Both the position numbers and the translations under genes were made by a program. The notes beneath the pieces were generated by a model. The model was not told the DNA's origin. It saw nothing but the letters and a program-made list of their open reading frames with translations, and did not search any database. Positions 6,600 to 11,869 of a stretch of DNA of 11,869 nt are shown one piece after another; within the stretch, counting starts at the first letter, position 1; every line of letters begins with the position of its first letter. Location: assembly GCA_039934635.1 (NCBI GenBank), contig JBDTLT010000175.1, forward strand, positions 1 through 11,869. Reading direction: 5' to 3'. This DNA comes from DATLFA01 sp039934635 (GTDB lineage Bacteria; Actinomycetota; Acidimicrobiia; Acidimicrobiales; WLNW01).

Positions 6600-7195
6600 C
6601 GAGTCGAAGCCGACTGGATCGCGAGCTGAAGTTCTAGACGGTCACGAAACGAGTCTGAGTTCACGACGGGCTCAGACCGTGTGACAGTGCCGCTTTCATC
6701 CAACTCGAGGACGAACGGCATCGTGGAGATACCGAGCCTCCTGGCGATCGCGCTCGCTTCGGGATCGCGGACAATCGGTAGCAGGCCGTCGAAGGATCCA
6801 ACGAGCTCGTCTACAAGATCTTGTGCGCCCGCTGCAACCACGACGTATTGCATGTCGCTCTGCGACAGCGATCGAGTGGGGGCAAAGGAGCGAGCGATGG
6901 CGGTTGCGACGAGTCGGCATTGGAGGCAAGTTCCCGAAAGGAAGACTATTGAACACGATGCGTTCGGCGTCATCACGTCTTGTAACGTCGTGTCAATGTC
7001 GAGACGAGAGCCGAGCGACGGAGCAGCGGCAAGTATGGAGGTGCCGAGCGAGGGCGACAGAAAGTTGGTGGCATTGAGTTCTCGTAGCTTCATGTCGCAG
7101 AGAGCGACAAGTCGAAGTGAGACCAGAGTTACTACCGAGAGTACGCTGAGCCAGATTGTGACGGCGATAAGGGCGATCGTCTGAGTCGTTGTCAT
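6596..7195 (-). CDS. MauD-like membrane-anchored thioredoxin-fold protein
   Basis: A 199-residue protein with an N-terminal membrane anchor (about 7-33) and a thioredoxin-like domain outside the membrane. The active site is FLSGTCLQCRL (85-95), giving a CxxC pair at Cys90 and Cys93, and the expected cis-proline is in GISTMPFVLELDESG (155-169). It probably catalyses disulfide formation or isomerisation in an exported partner. In methylamine utilisation clusters MauD does this for the light chain together with MauE, and here the gene follows the mauE-like gene with an ATGA overlap (7192-7195). The downstream membrane gene also begins with an ATGA overlap (6596-6599), so the three are translationally coupled. 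Generic TlpA-like reductase is the alternative, but the neighbours favour MauD. Confidence 0.8.
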   Translation of the reverse strand: MTTTQTIALIAVTIWLSVLSVVTLVSLRLVALCDMKLRELNATNFLSPSLGTSILAAAPSLGSRLDIDTTLQDVMTPNASCSIVFLSGTCLQCRLVATAIARSFAPTRSLSQSDMQYVVVAAGAQDLVDELVGSFDGLLPIVRDPEASAIARRLGISTMPFVLELDESGTVTRSEPVVNSDSFRDRLELQLAIQSASTR

Positions 7196-7782
7196 GGGCG
7201 CATACCAAGACGAATGTTGTTCCTGAAGTCCGGAAGATGGCGGCTTTCGACCACTAGCACCATGGTGAAGGCAACTCCTACGGCAGCAAGAACGCTGAAT
7301 ATCGTGTCGGGATTGGCGCCACGGATCGTTAGGGCTGAAGTCGCTGCTGCTCCAACGGCGAGATTGCGAAGTACGCTGAACCAGCTGAATACCGCTCTGC
7401 TACCGAAGCATCCGCACGGAAACGATTCGCCCCGCAGGAGCGATCTCGACATCATCACCGAGAATACAACCAGCAAGCTCACTGCGGATGCAAGGCCTGT
7501 GGCCTGCAGTGCGCTGAGTTGCGCGACCGTTCCAGCGCTGAGGCCCAGCGCGAGCACCGCCTCGAAATAGGCTAGCGCGTGTGCCCATAGACGAATATTT
7601 CGCCTGGCTATTCCGAATCTGAGTATGGCGGTTTGTGCCTCGTCGGGTCTTACAAGTTTAGAGAGTGCCGACCACGCAAACAGGCTAGCTATGAACACTG
7701 CAACGCTGTCACGGAATGCGCTCGTCTCAAGCCAGTTGAGGAGTGCGGCAAGGGCCTGATGCAGGCCTTCGACCCCGCCCAT
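7192..7782 (-). CDS. MauE/DoxX-type membrane protein
   Basis: A 196-residue integral membrane protein with about four hydrophobic segments (roughly 27-42, 65-82, 95-112, 135-152) and a fifth near 160-178. FAWSALSKLVRP (35-46) is the usual end of helix one in DoxX/MauE proteins, and ESFPCGCFGS (119-128) is the characteristic MauE cysteine motif with Cys123 and Cys125. MauE works with MauD in forming the six disulfides of the methylamine dehydrogenase light chain; here the likely client is the cysteine-rich Tat protein two genes upstream. Ten bases separate it from the preceding gene, without a clear Shine-Dalgarno before ATG 7782. It overlaps the MauD-like gene by four bases. Confidence 0.85.
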   Translation of the reverse strand: MGGVEGLHQALAALLNWLETSAFRDSVAVFIASLFAWSALSKLVRPDEAQTAILRFGIARRNIRLWAHALAYFEAVLALGLSAGTVAQLSALQATGLASAVSLLVVFSVMMSRSLLRGESFPCGCFGSRAVFSWFSVLRNLAVGAAATSALTIRGANPDTIFSVLAAVGVAFTMVLVVESRHLPDFRNNIRLGMRP

Positions 7783-7792
7783 GAGATTCGCG

Positions 7793-8329
7793 TTACCGAG
7801 TCTCGGAGGCGAGGGCGCCCGCGTGCAGTTCGCCAGTGTCCCGATTGTGCAGCGTCAACAACGCTAGCTGTTCGCCAACTTGCGAGAGGTGCGGCTCCCC
7901 TGTTGGAGAAACCATGTCAGTGGTAGGTAGCGTAACGATTACCTCGGTACCTGTCGTATCTAGAACGGTCAGTCGACGGTCGTCTATTGCGGTAACCCGA
8001 CCTCTGGTAATGCGGTACAAAGGTGTCAGGGCCAATGGCTGGTCGGTCTTCAGGTCCCTGTACAACACTGCCTCGTATCCGGACCTCAAGTTGTCGTCGG
8101 GAAAACCGGTTACAACAACCGCGCCGGGACTGATTTGGCCGGCTGCCGTCTCGAGAGTGAAGTTCGGACGTCGTGCATCCAGCACGAATGCGCTGGTGCC
8201 GCGGTATCTCGAACTCATCACTTCGGCCGCGTTCGCTGCGGCGGGCCGAGCGGCGACAGACCGCCTCACAAGCGGAAGCGTCGTGAAACCAACGAGAAGG
8301 CTTCGTCCTAAAAAATTTCGGCGTTTCAC
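7793..8329 (-). CDS. Tat-exported protein with a small beta-rich domain
   Basis: From GTG at 8329 this is 178 residues beginning VKRRNFLGRSLLVGF, a twin-arginine signal (R-R-N-F-L) with a hydrophobic core and a probable cut near AAANAAE. The mature part is strand-rich; ITRGRVTAIDDRRLTVLDTT and the following VIVTLP resemble DUF5666/OB-like barrels (‘G-x-V-x-A-V-D-x-x-x-L-T-V’). The function is unknown. Being co-exported by Tat right after the MauA-like gene, it may be its partner or chaperone, in the place where a large subunit might be expected. GAGCGGGGG lies five bases before the GTG. The frame stays open to a TTG at 8434 overlapping the MauA-like gene, with GTG 8365 another option, but the twin-arginine motif near the N-terminus favours 8329. 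It has no cysteine in the mature part. Confidence 0.75.
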   Translation of the reverse strand: MKRRNFLGRSLLVGFTTLPLVRRSVAARPAAANAAEVMSSRYRGTSAFVLDARRPNFTLETAAGQISPGAVVVTGFPDDNLRSGYEAVLYRDLKTDQPLALTPLYRITRGRVTAIDDRRLTVLDTTGTEVIVTLPTTDMVSPTGEPHLSQVGEQLALLTLHNRDTGELHAGALASETR

Positions 8330-8420
8330 GCAAACCCCCGCTCTATACGTCGCTAACCGTCGCACACTGCCTTCGGCAGCCCTGTCCTCAAACTCGCTCT
8401 GCAGCGACTCTCTGAGACCC

Positions 8421-8825
8421 TTAGCACTCCCCAAGATTGGCGGCGCAGATGCAGGCCCCGCAGGACGGATCTATGTAGTCGCAGCACTTGTACATTTGCC
8501 AGTAGCCGGTTCCACTGTCGGTACAGGTCGTCCAGCACATACCGGTCTGATTCGGATTGGTGCAGAAGCCTGGATCTCCGTAGCAGCCTGAGGCAGTACA
8601 CAGGTCGCCACTGCAAGATGAACATTGGCGTCGGCCAATACAGCCCGCAGGCGTCGGATTTGGGCAAAGGGCATGCGCGGGACTAGCGCGCACTACATCG
8701 GCGACAACCGTGGCGGCAATCGATGAAGTCAGTGTGCCAAAAATAGCGGTACGACGAGAGATGGTCGAAGACAAGTCCCCTGACCCCGCCCGTCGCGTGA
8801 CACGTGATGCTGTGAAGATTGACAT
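8421..8825 (-). CDS. MauA-like (methylamine dehydrogenase light chain-related) cysteine-rich Tat protein
   Basis: A 134-residue precursor. ISRRTAIFGTLTSS (22-35) is a twin-arginine signal like the SRRGAIG signal of MauA, with likely cleavage after AHA (50-52). The mature part of about 82 residues holds 15 cysteines. CIGRRQCSSCSGD (62-74) lines up with the MauA segment CSIDGNICDCSGG; CWTTC (97-101) lines up with SWVASC around TTQ-forming Trp57; YKCCDY…CGACIC (112-127) lines up with YRDCCGY…CPCL. The protein ends at residue 134, just where MauA continues to Trp108, so the second TTQ tryptophan and two cysteines are absent. A new Trp109 (GYWQMY) is present. ATG 8825 was chosen because it puts the Tat motif at residue 24; an upstream TTG (8885) would add 20 residues. 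It is first in the operon and probably its exported product or substrate. Confidence 0.78.
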   Translation of the reverse strand: MSIFTASRVTRRAGSGDLSSTISRRTAIFGTLTSSIAATVVADVVRASPAHALCPNPTPAGCIGRRQCSSCSGDLCTASGCYGDPGFCTNPNQTGMCWTTCTDSGTGYWQMYKCCDYIDPSCGACICAANLGEC

Positions 8826-8853
8826 CGGTACCCCCGTACGCCGGATGTCGTTG

Positions 8854-8885
8854 TAAATACTCCCCCGCAAGTGATTCCCTGTCAA
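8854..8885 (-). promoter_or_regulatory. Candidate promoter of the ten-gene operon
   Basis: On the minus strand a perfect TTGACA (8885-8880) lies about 55 bases upstream of the MauA-like start. The best -10 candidates are TATTTA (8859-8854) at a spacing of 20, or AGTATT (8861-8856) at a spacing of 18; neither is strong. An ECF-type element (GGAAT at 8878-8874) also lies here, so use of the neighbouring sigma factor is possible but not shown. Confidence 0.35.
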
Positions 8886-9300
8886 GGTTGCGAACCAGAC
8901 TCGAGGAGATTCCGGCTTGCAGGAGTTCGTTTGCCCAGCGGGTGGTTCGGTTGGCGCCCGGAGTGCGTGGCGTGCGGGGTTAAGGGCTGGCTGTGGCTCT
9001 ATTCATTGTCATTCAGTGATACATTCGGGTCGCTAAAAATCAGGCCCACCACGAGCTGAAGTGTTGAAGCGACGACAGAGCCGCGGGAATGGGGAGTGGT
9101 ATCGCGGCGCGCCAGCTACGGCGAGCTGGCTCAGCGGTCGCGTAGTCGACCCGGCGAACCGCGTTCTATGAGTCCATTGGTGAGGGCGCGACACGCTGCT
9201 CAGGCCAGCCTGGCTATCCATCCACCGGACACGGCACTCACAACCGAAGTCCAAGAGCGTCCGTATCTGGAGCCATTTGCGCACCGATGTTGCTACGGGG
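8886..9300. other. Untranslated gap between sigma gene and operon
   Basis: About 415 bases lack a convincing gene. The minus-strand open frame 9033-9314 overlaps the end of the sigma gene and has no recognisable domain or ribosome site. A plus-strand frame at 8871-9059 also looks like chance. The gap holds one clear inverted repeat (9111-9130) and probably regulatory sequence for the downstream operon. Confidence 0.45.
9111..9130. repeat. Perfect inverted repeat, 7-base arms
   Basis: GCCAGCT, six bases, AGCTGGC. It lies about 170 bases downstream of the sigma gene stop on that gene's strand and about 285 bases before the MauA-like gene. No T-run follows on either strand, so it is not a classical terminator; it may be an operator or an RNA hairpin. 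Confidence 0.5.
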
Positions 9301-9843
9301 TCATTCGCTGTCAAAGTGGGATCGCAGGCGGTTCATCGCGCGTGATGCTCGCTGCCGTGCCGCTACTTCTTTAAGACCCAAAATCTGGCCGATCTCCGAG
9401 AAATTGCGGCCTTCGACGACGCGAAGGTAGAGAATCGCTCGCTCGCTCGGCTTAAGCGAGACCAAGTCTCCGAGCGCGTCGCTCGAGTAGTCGTTCGACG
9501 AGCAACCGTTGACACGCAGTTCGTCGCAAACGCGCTCGATTGCCCTGGCGCTGCGCAGAATGTGTCTTCGCCGGTTCGATGCGAGCCGAATGATGACTCG
9601 GGCGAGATATGCCTCGGGTCCGTGAAGTTCAGTGAGGTGACCGCGCCGCAGCGTTCTCGCGATCGCCTCTTGAACAAGGTCTGCAGGGTCGGGATTTAGC
9701 GGGTCGACAACCGCGGCGAGGTGCAGCAGGCGTGTATACATTTCGGTGGTGAGTATTTCGTCGTCGCTTGTCGCGACTGCAATCACTTTGTCCAAAGCAC
9801 GCTGTGTCGCAGGTCCGTTTTCAGTATCCGAGGACTGTGCCAT
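9301..9843 (-). CDS. ECF-type RNA polymerase sigma factor
   Basis: A 180-residue protein from ATG 9843. Region 2 is seen in DPADLVQEAIARTLRRG and the following helix AYLARVIIRLASNRRRH. Region 4 is LKPSERAILYLRVVEGRNFS then EIGQILGLKEVAARQRASRA, a helix-turn-helix for the -35 element. It would direct transcription of a small regulon, most simply the operon immediately downstream. The frame is open to 9957, overlapping the preceding gene; ATG 9894 is an alternative start. ATG 9843 was preferred because it begins 16 bases after the preceding stop and gives a normal ECF length, although no good Shine-Dalgarno precedes it. The gene order (membrane protein first, sigma second) is the reverse of the usual sigma/anti-sigma arrangement. 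Confidence 0.85.
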   Translation of the reverse strand: MAQSSDTENGPATQRALDKVIAVATSDDEILTTEMYTRLLHLAAVVDPLNPDPADLVQEAIARTLRRGHLTELHGPEAYLARVIIRLASNRRRHILRSARAIERVCDELRVNGCSSNDYSSDALGDLVSLKPSERAILYLRVVEGRNFSEIGQILGLKEVAARQRASRAMNRLRSHFDSE

Positions 9844-9859
9844 CGTTGCAAAGCGACTA

Positions 9860-11092
9860 TTAGGGTTCGGGGCGGAACGCGTAGCGGTATCCATCGATCG
9901 GTAGCACCGCCGCGTCGGGGGTGCCGAGCCGGTGGATCCTCGTAGTGAGAGCGCCAAAGATGAGCCAGTTGCTGTCGGCGCTCCATTGGAACGATGGGGG
10001 CCCTTGGATGCCGCCTGAGGCCTTGTCGATTGGCTGCGTTAGCCCGTTAGCGACTTCCACCATCACCAACTCCCCGTCGGGCGATACAGCCACGTTGTTT
10101 ACGATTGCCTGTGTCGTCGACGACAGTACCGCAAGGTACTTGGCAGACGGCGAAAACTTGGCACCTAGGATCCCGTATCGGGACTGGGGCAACGGCACAG
10201 TTGTACTCACGCCGCGTTGCACGTTGGTGATTCGCAGCTCGCACCCGACAACGTCAACGCATGCTTCCGAGTACCACGCGACGAGCACGTCGCCATCGGA
10301 CGTTGTGGTCGAATCAAGGTAGACGGCATCGGCCGCAAGTATTCGTGTGACGCCGGTGTTTCGATCCCACAACTCGAACGGGATTGGAGCTCCTCGCGCC
10401 GTGAGTAAGAAGTAGGAACCTACTGTGGCGCGAAAGATCCGATCTTGAGGCAGCATCACCGGAGAATCGATACTCCGGGTAGCAAGGTCCATCCGCTTCG
10501 CCTGACGACCGTCGACTATCCAAATGGAATGGCCGTCGCTGTCAGGAGAGAGACTCCAGAAGCTCCCGGGGTCGGCGACGACTGTTGCGCTTAGCGTTTG
10601 AAGATCGATACGCCTGATCTTCCCCTGTGTGTCACCGTAGCCGTCGGTGAACGCGCCACCTTCGAAAGTAATGAGGGAGCACGAACCACAGCCAGTTAGC
10701 GGGACCGACACCTGGCTGCCCGAGCCGTCCGTCGCATATCCGGTGTCAGCGTGAGAACCGAAGTAGAACAAGGAGGGCAATGTCCGCGTGCGGACATAGT
10801 CAGCGGTTGTCGCCAATAGCGGCGCTTCAACCGTGCGTGACGACGCCACCTCAGGGTTCTGCAGTCCGCTCGATTGCGTTGCGACACGTTGACTGACGTC
10901 GCGAGGACTGCTCGCCAGCAAACCTAGGCCTGCCACCAGGCACGCGAGCGCTACTGCCACACTCGCGACCAGCCTACGCCGCCCCCGAACCCGTCGATTG
11001 CTGATGCGCGCCCGCTCGAGGACATCTCCGGGCACCACCCGAACCTCTGCCCGGCCCGCTAACGCCATCAGATCCTCACGTAGTTGACGCAC
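9860..11092 (-). CDS. Membrane-anchored beta-propeller protein, probable sigma-factor partner
   Basis: A 410-residue protein from GTG 11092, which follows GAGGAG by six bases. A cytoplasmic N-terminus (VRQLREDLMALAGRAEVRVV, then a basic RRVRGRRR at 33-40) resembles actinobacterial anti-sigma or sigma-linked membrane proteins. One membrane segment follows (about 41-60), then a large outside domain with repeated strand signatures such as FWSLSPDSDGHSIWIV, LGAKFSPSAKYLAVLSS, NVAVSPDGELVMVEV and FQWSADSNWLIFGAL, typical of WD40/TolB-like propeller blades. A GCGSC pair lies at 134-138. It probably senses something outside the membrane and controls the sigma factor encoded just downstream. The frame is open as far as 11797, but that extension lies antisense to the IS element and is not coding. 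An ATG at 11154 (MSRFGG…) is a weaker start because AGGAGG is only two bases away. Confidence 0.8.
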   Translation of the reverse strand: MRQLREDLMALAGRAEVRVVPGDVLERARISNRRVRGRRRLVASVAVALACLVAGLGLLASSPRDVSQRVATQSSGLQNPEVASSRTVEAPLLATTADYVRTRTLPSLFYFGSHADTGYATDGSGSQVSVPLTGCGSCSLITFEGGAFTDGYGDTQGKIRRIDLQTLSATVVADPGSFWSLSPDSDGHSIWIVDGRQAKRMDLATRSIDSPVMLPQDRIFRATVGSYFLLTARGAPIPFELWDRNTGVTRILAADAVYLDSTTTSDGDVLVAWYSEACVDVVGCELRITNVQRGVSTTVPLPQSRYGILGAKFSPSAKYLAVLSSTTQAIVNNVAVSPDGELVMVEVANGLTQPIDKASGGIQGPPSFQWSADSNWLIFGALTTRIHRLGTPDAAVLPIDGYRYAFRPEP

Positions 11093-11249
11093 CGCACTCT
11101 CCTCAAACCATGCATTGCCTCTATCACACCGCAGCCCGCCAAAACGTGACATGCCCTCCTCAGCCAGTTTGACTTGGGGAATCGGGTCTGCCCCCGGTTT
11201 GGTTGACTCCTGATGTGTGAGGATTCGTCCTTGCTGGAAGGAAGTCATC

Positions 11250-11534
11250 ATGCCCAAGGCATTCCCTTTGGAGTTTCGTCGTGATGTTGTCGCGGTGGCT
11301 CGCAAGCGGGAAGCGACGTTGACGCAGATCGCGAAGGATTTCGGGATCTCGGAGGCGTGTTTGCATCGTTGGCTCAAGCTGGCCGACATCGAAGAAGGTG
11401 TCGTTCCTGGTGTCGCGTCAGCGGAGGCCGCGGAGTTGCGCGAGGCCAAGAAACGGATCCGGGTACTCGAGCAGGAGAACGAGATTTTGCGTCGCGCGGC
11501 GGCGTTCTTCGCTCGGGAGTCGCTCCCAAAATGA
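11250..11534 (+). CDS. IS3-family transposase OrfA
   Basis: A 94-residue DNA-binding protein. MPKAFPLEFRRDVVAVARKR then EATLTQIAKDFGISEACLHR is the helix-turn-helix that recognises the IS ends. A leucine-zipper-like coiled coil follows in LREAKKRIRVLEQENEILRR, through which OrfA and OrfAB oligomerise. ATG 11250 lies after GGAAGG at a normal distance; an upstream ATG at 11217 in the same frame is less likely because family members begin M-P-K/R. The stop at 11532-11534 overlaps the orfB start, and a slippery heptamer lies just before it. Confidence 0.93.
   Translation: MPKAFPLEFRRDVVAVARKREATLTQIAKDFGISEACLHRWLKLADIEEGVVPGVASAEAAELREAKKRIRVLEQENEILRRAAAFFARESLPK
11525..11531 (+). other. Programmed -1 frameshift site between orfA and orfB
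   Basis: In the orfA frame the sequence is C CCA AAA followed directly by the TGA stop, a heptamer of the X XXY YYZ form. Slipping back one base gives CCC AAA ATG ATG TAC, which enters the orfB frame and would produce the OrfAB fusion transposase. The ATGA overlap also allows separate OrfB synthesis. Confidence 0.65.
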
Positions 11535-11869
11535 TGTACCCGCTGGTCTGCGAACTTGCTGGTGACGGGATTCCTGTCACGATGACTTGCCGGGTGCTGG
11601 GCTTCTCCAAGCAGGCGTTTTACAAATGGAAAGCGGATCCGGTCACCGATCGCGAGTGGGACGACGCGCATTTGATCAACACGGCGCTCGATATCCATCA
11701 CGATGATCCGGCGTTCGGGTATCGCTTCATCGCCGATCAACTCGCCGAGCGCGGCATTGCGGCGTCGGAGAACCGGGTGCAGCGACTGTGCACGCAACAG
11801 CAGATCTGGTCGGTGTTCGCGAAGAAGAGAGGGCTCTCACGTCGCGCCGGCCCGCCGGTGCACGACGAT
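11531..11869 (+). CDS. IS3-family transposase OrfB, 5' part (truncated by window end)
   Basis: 113 codons are visible with no stop. The sequence MMYPLVCELAGDGIPVTMTC, then RVLGFSKQAFYKWKADP, is the usual N-terminal HTH_21-type region of IS3 OrfB (V-x-x-x-C-x-x-L-G-x-S-x-x-x-Y-Y/FxW). It is followed by DDPAFGYRFIADQLAERG and ENRVQRLC, the ‘YG-x-R-x-I-x-x-x-L’ and ‘V-x-R-L-M’ elements. The DDE catalytic core lies beyond the window. It differs from the two older fragments at the left side, so it is a separate and younger-looking insertion. Confidence 0.92.
   Translation, partial: MMYPLVCELAGDGIPVTMTCRVLGFSKQAFYKWKADPVTDREWDDAHLINTALDIHHDDPAFGYRFIADQLAERGIAASENRVQRLCTQQQIWSVFAKKRGLSRRAGPPVHDD

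Larger units (their letters stand above)
11180..11869 (+). mobile_element. IS3-family insertion sequence, left part, continues past the window
   Basis: An orfA/orfB pair with a frameshift signal is the standard IS3 layout. The left end is not fixed: it must lie between the start of the propeller gene (11092) and orfA (11250). The stretch beginning TGCCCCCGGTTTGGTTGACT near 11189 looks like an IS3-type terminal sequence, but the right end is outside the window, so no inverted repeat can be confirmed. The element lies directly upstream of the propeller-sigma unit and may have altered its promoter. Confidence 0.75.

Noticed and set aside
6681..7184. A 167-codon plus-strand open frame.
   Set aside because: It mirrors the MauD-like gene, whose CxxC and cis-proline motifs and ATGA junctions identify the minus strand as coding.
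8330..8434. An N-terminal extension of the second Tat protein to a TTG at 8434, overlapping the MauA-like gene.
   Set aside because: It would push the twin-arginine motif to residue 38 behind an acidic stretch and lacks a ribosome site. GTG 8329 has one and gives a normal Tat signal.
7836..8591. A 251-codon plus-strand open frame.
   Set aside because: It is antisense to the two Tat-protein genes. Its translation is rich in Ser, Arg and Thr with no domain, while the minus strand shows signal peptides and MauA-type cysteine motifs.
3305..8825. The locus as an ordinary methylamine-utilisation (mau) operon.
   Set aside because: No heavy chain, amicyanin or MauG is present, and the light-chain relative lacks the Trp108 region needed for TTQ.
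9111..9130. The inverted repeat as an intrinsic terminator of the sigma gene.
   Set aside because: No run of T follows on the minus strand and the hairpin lies about 170 bases past the stop.
11093..11797. The open frame of the propeller protein extends 235 codons further upstream, to 11797.
   Set aside because: This extension runs antisense through the IS3 orfA/orfB genes, whose protein motifs are clear on the other strand. A GTG at 11092 with a well-spaced GAGGAG gives a sensible start.

Overview
The window is high-GC DNA with GTG and TTG start candidates and IS3-type elements whose remnants look actinobacterial. A mycolic-acid actinomycete such as Rhodococcus, Gordonia, Nocardia or Mycobacterium is the best guess; no rRNA or housekeeping gene fixes the genus. 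Both flanks are mobile or decayed DNA. The left 1.9 kb holds remnants of a WYL-like protein, of the start of a MobF/TrwC-type relaxase, and of two different IS3-family transposases. The right end holds an IS3-family element that is intact as far as it is visible and runs off the window.

Between the flanks lies a coherent gene set. On the minus strand, a membrane-anchored beta-propeller protein (9860-11092) is followed by an ECF-type sigma factor (9301-9843). After a gap of about 475 bases comes a tightly packed ten-gene run (8825 down to 3305): a cysteine-rich Tat-exported protein related to the methylamine dehydrogenase light chain (MauA), a second Tat-type protein, a MauE/DoxX membrane protein, a MauD-like membrane-anchored thioredoxin-fold protein, a CcdA/MauF-like membrane protein whose frame is crossed by one TGA, a GNAT-like protein, an SCP2-like protein, a second GNAT protein, an acyl/peptidyl carrier protein and a divergent cytochrome P450. 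Several junctions are ATGA overlaps or short overlaps, so this is probably one operon. A convergent plus-strand ANL-superfamily adenylating enzyme (1893-3308) meets the P450 gene with overlapping stop codons.

My reading is that the mauE/mauD/membrane trio folds and oxidises the small disulfide-rich MauA-like protein outside the cytoplasm, as MauE and MauD do for the real light chain. The adenylating enzyme, carrier protein, P450 and acyltransferase-like proteins would make or attach a small acyl or aminoacyl group. No methylamine dehydrogenase heavy chain, MauG or amicyanin is present, and the MauA-like protein stops before the part that carries the second tryptophan of the TTQ cofactor. Ordinary methylamine oxidation is therefore unlikely. 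The locus may be an undescribed maturation or RiPP-like system built from Mau parts; that is inference. Family assignments rest on motifs read by eye.
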